In this document: one piece after another, positions 19,596 to 26,083 of the stretch | Position numbering within the stretch: the stretch's first letter is position 1 | Layout: each line of letters opens with the position of its first letter | Assembly: GCA_001953115.1 (NCBI GenBank) | Contig: LSSL01000077.1 | Span: forward strand, 1-26,083 | DNA length: 26,083 nucleotides | DNA from: Smittium mucronatum | Lineage: Eukaryota; Kickxellomycota; Harpellomycetes; Harpellales; Legeriomycetaceae | Direction of reading: 5' to 3' | Made by a program: the position numbers and the translations under genes | The notes under the pieces: model-generated | Database searches by the model: none | What the model was told of the DNA's origin: nothing | What the model saw: the letters and a program-made list of their open reading frames with translations, nothing else

Positions 19596-22324
19596 TAATA
19601 TATAAAAATAATTCATTTATTATTTAATGATTTTAGAACAATAAATACAAAGTTCATCAATTAAAACTAAATAATTCGGAAATTTCGAATAAAGATAAAA
19701 AATTTGTTGATAAATAAATAAATATGTATACTTTTTATAATATCTACCAATTTTAATTAATAAGCTTTATAAATATATTTTTAAATTTTTTTTGTAATTT
19801 TTTTATTTTAAAATGCTTTATTATATATTTTTAATAGATATAACTAGCTTTATAGATTTTCATTTTAGTTTTTACAGATCACTTTAATGGATTAACTATT
19901 TTTTGTTCATTAATAATTTACTCTACATGTATCCACGAAAAATTTAATTCTTGTTTTCATTCAAAAATATATTCAATGTTGAAAACTTTTGGTAATTAAT
20001 AGCAATAAAAAGAAAAGTTTGATATTATGAACTTGATATATACATATTTTTGAAAATTTTAATTATTTCAGTTTCAATTTTCTTTAATAAAATAGCCCTT
20101 AGTTTAAATTGAGTTTTAGGTAGTCTTCCATATAATTAAAAAAAATATCTCTTATTTTAATAGTAACACCATTCATCCGATATATAACCACTTAAATTGG
20201 GTACGGATAAGATTCAAAAATACCTTTTGCTTCTAGAAAGATAAATATGTATTGTAAGCTTGATTTCACAACCATATTTGTATATATATTATATAAATTG
20301 CGACTGTCTGATATCATTAGTAAGCCTTCTTATTAAAAATTGGTTTAGGGATGGAATATCATATAAAAAATCTAATAATTCCAATGCATTCAATTGGAGG
20401 GTAAAAGTGGAAAAAATTTAGTTTTACTTATTTATTTATTCTATTCTAATGATAATTTGATTTTATTTTCTACATTACTTTCACCAAAAATAAATTTACT
20501 TATTTTATAAACAATCAAATTATTTTTTTAAGAGAAATAATTTATAATTTATTTTAATATAACTTATTATTTATTACTGGAGAAATTTTTATTTATTTAT
20601 CTTATTATTGAATTTATAGTGAAATATATTACGGAAAAATATTTTACTGATTGCTATTAATTGAGCTCTTACTATAGATGAAATACAGCTTTAATTGTAA
20701 TTACATGTTAGTTGATAAAAAGAAGCAGCCCCTTCACCCATCTACTAAAGTGTGGTAAGTAAGAGTAATTTTATTTAAAATACGGGTATAACATCTAGCA
20801 ATAGCTATCATGCAACGAAATTTTCAGATTGCCTTTAAAAAAACTCGGGGAAAAATGAGAGTTACTTTTTTTTTTCTTCCAGAAAAAATTTGTGTGTATT
20901 AACAACGGTTCCAAACAAGATAATCCATTTTTTCCCGATAAATCAACGAAATGTATAAACTTCGATTAATCTATTGATCACAATTAATCTGGAAAGAAAA
21001 TTTAAACTATGCCATAAAATTTTTATTTAAATTAAAAGAGCTTTATATTTAGTCAATACCTCCTCTAACTATTTATATATAATTTATTTTAATATAATAT
21101 GGTGATTTCTATAGTAAAAATATACGGTAATTTTATTTTTATTGATACTCATGGTATCTAAATGATTTTGGATCGAGATTATTAAATGTGCAATATGATA
21201 TTAACAAATATTAATAGCTATATATGAGCCAATTTTAATTTATGTTATCATATTTTTCTTATACAATATGTGATAACTTTTTGTTGGCAGCGTTTATAGA
21301 TTTTTTATAGCTGATATGTTAATCTATATAAGCAATTAGTGAAAAAAAATCCAAAATTTTACAGCAGATAAATTATGTTTTTATAAATCGGTATACAAAT
21401 AAAATTTGATAAGAACTGATAATATTTTACTCAAACAATTAATTTTTACATGTTTTTATTTTTCTAATAAACATGCAATCATTAAAAAAAAATCAAGTTC
21501 TAATCACTAAGAAAATAATGTAGTGTAAAAGTTTCATTTAAATAGGCCAATTTATGGCATCCTCTTTTTCAATTCTAAAAAATTTACAGTTTTTTTAGCT
21601 TTAATTTGGTATTAATTTTAATTAAGGCGAAAATAACCTCAAGGGTGAATTTTCTGTTATTATTTTTATAGATTTTTTTATGTCCTCGTAGAGGTTTCTG
21701 AAAATTTTCCTATCTTTTAAAACTCAAATAAAAAGTATTAAATGGAAGAAAATATTTAAAAAAAGAGCATTTATTTACTCCAATTTTTTTTTCTAATATC
21801 AATTAATTTACTTTTATATATTGAAATTTTTTCATCAAAAAAATCATTAGTTAATAACTATTCAGCTCTGAAATTTTTCAAAAAAACGGCTATGAAATAT
21901 GAATTCGCCACAAGTATGCAATGAAAATTTTTAATTTATAAATATTTATAATATATATATCCTAAGGATGGTTTAAATAAAAATTTTTGAAGCTATAATA
22001 TTGCTTCGGGCTTATATATAAGCATATAAGTTCTATTTTCATATAATGGTTACACTATTAAATAAAAATTTATTTTTTTCAATTGTGAAATATTAATATT
22101 TTTGGGCTTAACTAAGGTTGGGTAAAAGTCTAATATATATATTTTCCAGTCTATTTCTTAGAAAGAAAGTATAAAAATTGAAAAAAAAAAATTCACGCTT
22201 TAGAAAAATTGAATATTCTTATAAATTTCTGAAAATTAATTTAAAAAAATTATTATCACTTTGTATAAAAAATCAAAATGAATTTTAACTGAAAAATTAT
22301 CTGGTAACATTATTATAAGAACAG

Positions 22325-22385
22325 TCGCATATCTAACTGCGATTTATCTCAAAACATTATGAGGTGCAAGTGGGGGTAGAGCACC
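22325..22385. other. G+C-richer islet with three adjacent hairpins
   Basis: TCGCA 22325-22329 with TGCGA 22338-22342; CTCA 22348-22351 with TGAG 22360-22363; GGTGC 22363-22367 with GCACC 22381-22385 around a loop containing GGGGG. The second and third share base 22363. The GTGGGGGTAGAGCACC stretch recalls a tRNA D-arm, but no anticodon arm, T-arm or acceptor stem can be built. Possibly an RNA relic. Confidence 0.3.
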
Positions 22386-22799
22386 ACAACACCTTTAGCT
22401 TTCCATTTAAAAAAATGATATTGATTAAAAAAATGAACAGTAAGAAGGAAAAAAAAAGAAATTTATACATAATTTGGCGATGCAGAACAAACATGAATGT
22501 ATTTAACTTTTAATGATGGATTTTCAAAAAATTCTATATCAAAAAGTCAATTTTTAGTAAAAATCTCAGACTTATTAGCACCTATCGAATGATCAAAAAT
22601 AAAGCCTAAATCGATTATTTTACTGATTATATTAAAGCATCTAAAGCAAGCATATAGAGTATTTTATTATTATCTTATTTTTCATTTATTTATTTACCCA
22701 CATCTAGAATCTTTTCCTCCTTACCGATAAAGGTTTTTTTAGATTCTATTACTATTTCAGTCTCCTAAATTATTATATAAAAAGGGTTTCAATTGCCTA

Positions 22800-22839
22800 T
22801 TTTAAGTATAATGGATAAATACAACCATTATACCTAAAA
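22800..22839. other. 14-pair hairpin
   Basis: GTATAATGG (22806-22814) pairs perfectly with CCATTATAC (22825-22833) around a 10-nt loop. After one A/C mismatch, pairing continues through TTTTA and TAAAA. Another hairpin (TAGAATC 22705-22711 with GATTCTA 22742-22748) lies just before it. No gene nearby. Confidence 0.45.
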
Positions 22840-23974
22840 ACAAATTAAAAAAATAAAGCTACATTTATTATCTAATAATCTTGCTTCTTACGAAAAAAAA
22901 CACATCGTTTGACAGATACCGAAAAAGATCTTTATTTGAAGATAACTAGCTTCTTAAATTTTTCTAGACCCATTTCCCGTCAATTAAATCAACTAAAAAG
23001 AAAATATTTAGAGACAGTGTAACTACTCCAAAAAAAAATCTAGAAAGATTCAGGACTATTTTTGATGGATGGAAAAGAATAAAACTAGATCGATTTTTGC
23101 AAATAAACGCTTATTTAAATGAAGAGAAAATTAAGAATTCGGGTCTCGTAAAAATATATGACGTTTGCACATCCAAAATTCTGGTAAAACCGGTAAAAAA
23201 AAATAATTAATTTTCTCTTTTTTGAATCCTTTTAGAGGAATAGGTGACTGGACTAATAATTGCTAGTCGGTTATGGATAAACATGAACCATTGATACCAT
23301 AATAAAGCTAATTAAGGTTAAAACAGGGTATATGTTCAGACATAAAAAAAGTTTTATTCAGTAAATAAAATAATCCTGAAGATTTTAACAGCCACAGAAA
23401 AATTTTTAGACAAAAAACTAGATTATATTAAAATATATCTGTATTAAGTGATACTTTCCTGATTAAAATATACTCAAACTGTTATTTTTTATAAATTCAA
23501 TGCGTATAATATTACACACAAGAAAAATTAAAAAAAAATCTAAAACGTTCTCCTATAAAAAATAACGACTTTTAAAGCCTGTTTTTTAAAAAAGGTGTTA
23601 AAATTTTTTTAACTGAAAGCAGACTCAATGATAATATTTAAATCAATAGTTCCAATTATGATTTTTTTTTCTACATGATGGAATTTTTAGAGAGTATTTG
23701 AAAAAAAGTAGAGGGATATATATATTAATTCGCATATTTAAAATGGCTTCAAGAGCTACATGAGGTATTTTACCTTTGTAAGGTGCAATAGAAAAATTTA
23801 GCTCAAAAAATAGTAACTTAAAATGTGGATATATAGTCTGTAAGATAATGTATAGAATATTATGTAATTTAAAACTTGTCTTTTAATAATTATTTTGGGA
23901 CATACAAAAACTTATTATCGTAAAAAAAGAAGCATGAAAGCAGTGCCATCTTTTGAATTATGAAAAGTGTATAA

Positions 23975-23991
23975 CCCCCCCTCCCCCCGCC
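23975..23991. other. C-rich tract
   Basis: C7-T-C6-G-CC in sequence otherwise about 20% G+C. The minus strand could form a short G-quadruplex-like structure and the plus strand an i-motif. No adjacent gene gives it a role. Confidence 0.5.
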
Positions 23992-26083
23992 TAAAAGATT
24001 TGATCTAAAACGGAGAAATAATACTTTGTATATAAAAATAAAAACGAGATAATTGAACATTTATCAAATTTATTAAATATAATCTTTAAATACACCTCTT
24101 AAATAAATAAAACCCAATAATTGATAATTTACACACTGAAAAAGACCTATTTTTCGATTAAGAATGTGAAGAACTTTAGAAATCACAACTATCTAATCCG
24201 ATAAAAATTCATCACTAAAATATGTTCAAGACTATTTTGGTTTTTTTTATTAAAAAAATAAAACCCGAAAATTTGTGAAATTTACTAAAATCTTGTTAAA
24301 AATCCAGCCAAAATTTACATCATCTGAACAGAACTTCTCGTTTTCAGTAGGATTTTACACGAAAATCAAAAATAGATTGGGTTATGTGCTCTTAAACGCT
24401 TTAATTTTTTTAAAACACTATTTCAAAAAAATTGACTCTTTTTTATCTCCTTATTATTACGAATATAATTTAATTTTGAAAAATATCTTTCAAATTATTT
24501 CATTATTAAAAAAAAGAAAGATAAACACATTTTCTTTTTCTTAATTTGTGTTAAAATTTTTCTCTCTTCTAATTCAAGTTCTAAATGAAAATGAAAACAA
24601 AATTTTATTTTCTTATATTCTTTGAATTTAATTTATTCCTTAGCTTTAATAGTATTGTAAAGATCTACTATATTATATCAGATCTTTATAATTTTTCTGT
24701 AAAAATTCTAATTAATTTTAGTTTTTTGTGTTATGATATGAAAAGTTTCTAAAAAAAAGGTTGAAATCGCCTGTTTAATTACAAAATTATTTGATGATAA
24801 AGCATTTTTTATTATTTCAAACCCCTATAAAAAAATTTAGGATATTTTTGACTTTATTAATATATTAAAAAAACTTTGGGTCCAACTATCTTCCAGAACA
24901 TAAAAATATTCAGGAATATGCATTTATATGATATAAAGATATTTATTTTTAAATTTTTATAAGATTTTTCTGAAACTTTTCATATTCAAAATAAAAAATC
25001 ATTTTCCCATACATAAACCAATATTTAAATGATCTGTTGCAGTTTTCAGAAAATTTAGCCTAAGTTTATTATTAAATAGTTCGAAAAATACATATCAATT
25101 TCGATCAAAATTCACATTAACAAACACGTTTTAAATAATAGAGCTAAAAAAAACTCGATTATTTCTATATGATATAAAATAATTTTTTGTGTTATTTGAT
25201 GAATTAAAGCGATTTAAGAACACTCTTAATCATATAATTACTATATCATAATCTTAAAAATAATAAATCAGTTTAAAATTTTCATATTTTTAGTGTGGTA
25301 TTAAAATTATTTAGCTTTCAAAAATATAAGCTTAGTTATAAATTATGATAAAAATAAGATTTACCATACAGTAAAGCAAGTATAAGAACATTATCAGTCA
25401 ATATCGTTTATATAATCATCACAAGAATTTTATATCTAATGTATTTATAATTGCATCTAGTATTAACTCTATAATATTTATTTTGCCAAAAATTTTTTTC
25501 CCACCCGATCAGTACTATTTAAAGGTTTAAATTTAAATTTTACTTTAATAATAGACTTAAATAGCTTTTCAAAAAATATCCTCAAAATTTACCTTGTTTT
25601 TAAAATCAGAAAATTTGACTGAAGGATTATTTCTGAAAAATCCATTATAATTATAGAATTTATTCTTATTTATGAATTAATAAATAGGGAAATTATCATA
25701 ATTATTAACTTATAATGATGTAGTTTACCAATTAAAAACAATTTCAACTGTTATATCTTAAAACCCCATAATAAGTATTTTTTTAATGTATAAAATTCGT
25801 TAAAACGGACTAATTAGGAAATAAGTAGTTGTTTTTAATAATTAATCGCTTAATTGTGAGCCCATTTGCCATTTTTTAATAGAATTTTCTAATTTTATAT
25901 ATTCGTACAAATTGATTAATAGGTCATAAATTCAAATATACATGTAAAAAGCCTTAATAAAACCCCATATTAATTAATAGGAATATTAATAAATAAATAG
26001 GAAACAAAAAAAAGAAACTCAAAAGCTTTGGTTTTTGGTGAGAATCTATGTTAAAGTTAAAATTCTTCACACTGAAATTATGT

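Larger units (their letters stand above)
19596..26083. other. 6.5-kb AT-rich gene desert
   Basis: No gene seen. The frame at 24275-24544 starts at GTG in low-complexity sequence and is not accepted. Hairpins lie at 21989-22007 and 22010-22023 (the latter a 14-nt palindrome), 22325-22385, 22705-22748 and 22800-22839. A C-rich tract lies at 23975-23991. Confidence 0.5.

Noticed and set aside
22350..22400. Possible tRNA (D-arm-like GTGGGGGTAGAGCACC)
   Set aside because: No 5-bp anticodon arm, T-arm with a TTCRA loop or 7-bp acceptor stem can be drawn around it.
24275..24544. 89-codon plus-strand frame
   Set aside because: Starts at GTG; low-complexity sequence with no motif.

Overview
This is an extremely AT-rich, gene-poor eukaryotic window with only two convincing protein genes in 26 kb. 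Both are intronless MFS sugar transporters whose GYxLAELN motif after TM1 and RG-(N)VExE-x-W motif after TM6 recall the fungal vacuolar hexose-transporter-like group (YBR241C type in yeast). Intronless genes, very low G+C and long non-coding AT stretches suggest an AT-rich fungal lineage, most simply a microsporidian with an expanded genome. An anaerobic gut chytrid or another AT-rich protist is not excluded.

Layout. 125-790: a 634-bp mobile element (141-774) between perfect 16-bp direct repeats. It is far richer in G+C than its surroundings. Its first 79 nt fold as a complete HDV-like self-cleaving ribozyme, and the predicted cleavage position is exactly the element's first base. The rest is a structured, non-coding body with a short A-rich tail. 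808-1300: a degenerate tandem repeat (period about 119 bp) carrying a 41-bp, 5'-truncated copy of the same element with its own 12-bp target-site duplication. 1830-2102 and 19297-19595: two copies of a foldback MITE. 4039-5544 and 7546-9120: the two transporter paralogues, tandem, both on the minus strand. About 9975-11575: a 1.6-kb element with inverted repeats of almost 300 bp and no transposase ORF. 13509-13564: a 28-bp minus-strand fragment of the ribozyme element with a 14-bp target-site duplication. The remainder, to 26083, is gene desert with only small hairpins and one C-rich tract.

How it fits together. The transporters probably form a recently duplicated sugar-uptake or compartmental sugar-transport pair; the second copy has lost several family-conserved residues. 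The rest is mobile-element debris. The most notable system is a short retroelement family that carries an HDV-like ribozyme at its 5' end, appears to move by target-primed reverse transcription (variable 12-16 bp duplications, 5' truncation, shared 3' end) and leaves insertions as small as about 28 bp. Its autonomous partner is not in the window.

Short open frames elsewhere mostly begin at GTG or TTG, lie in low-complexity AT sequence and were not called as genes.
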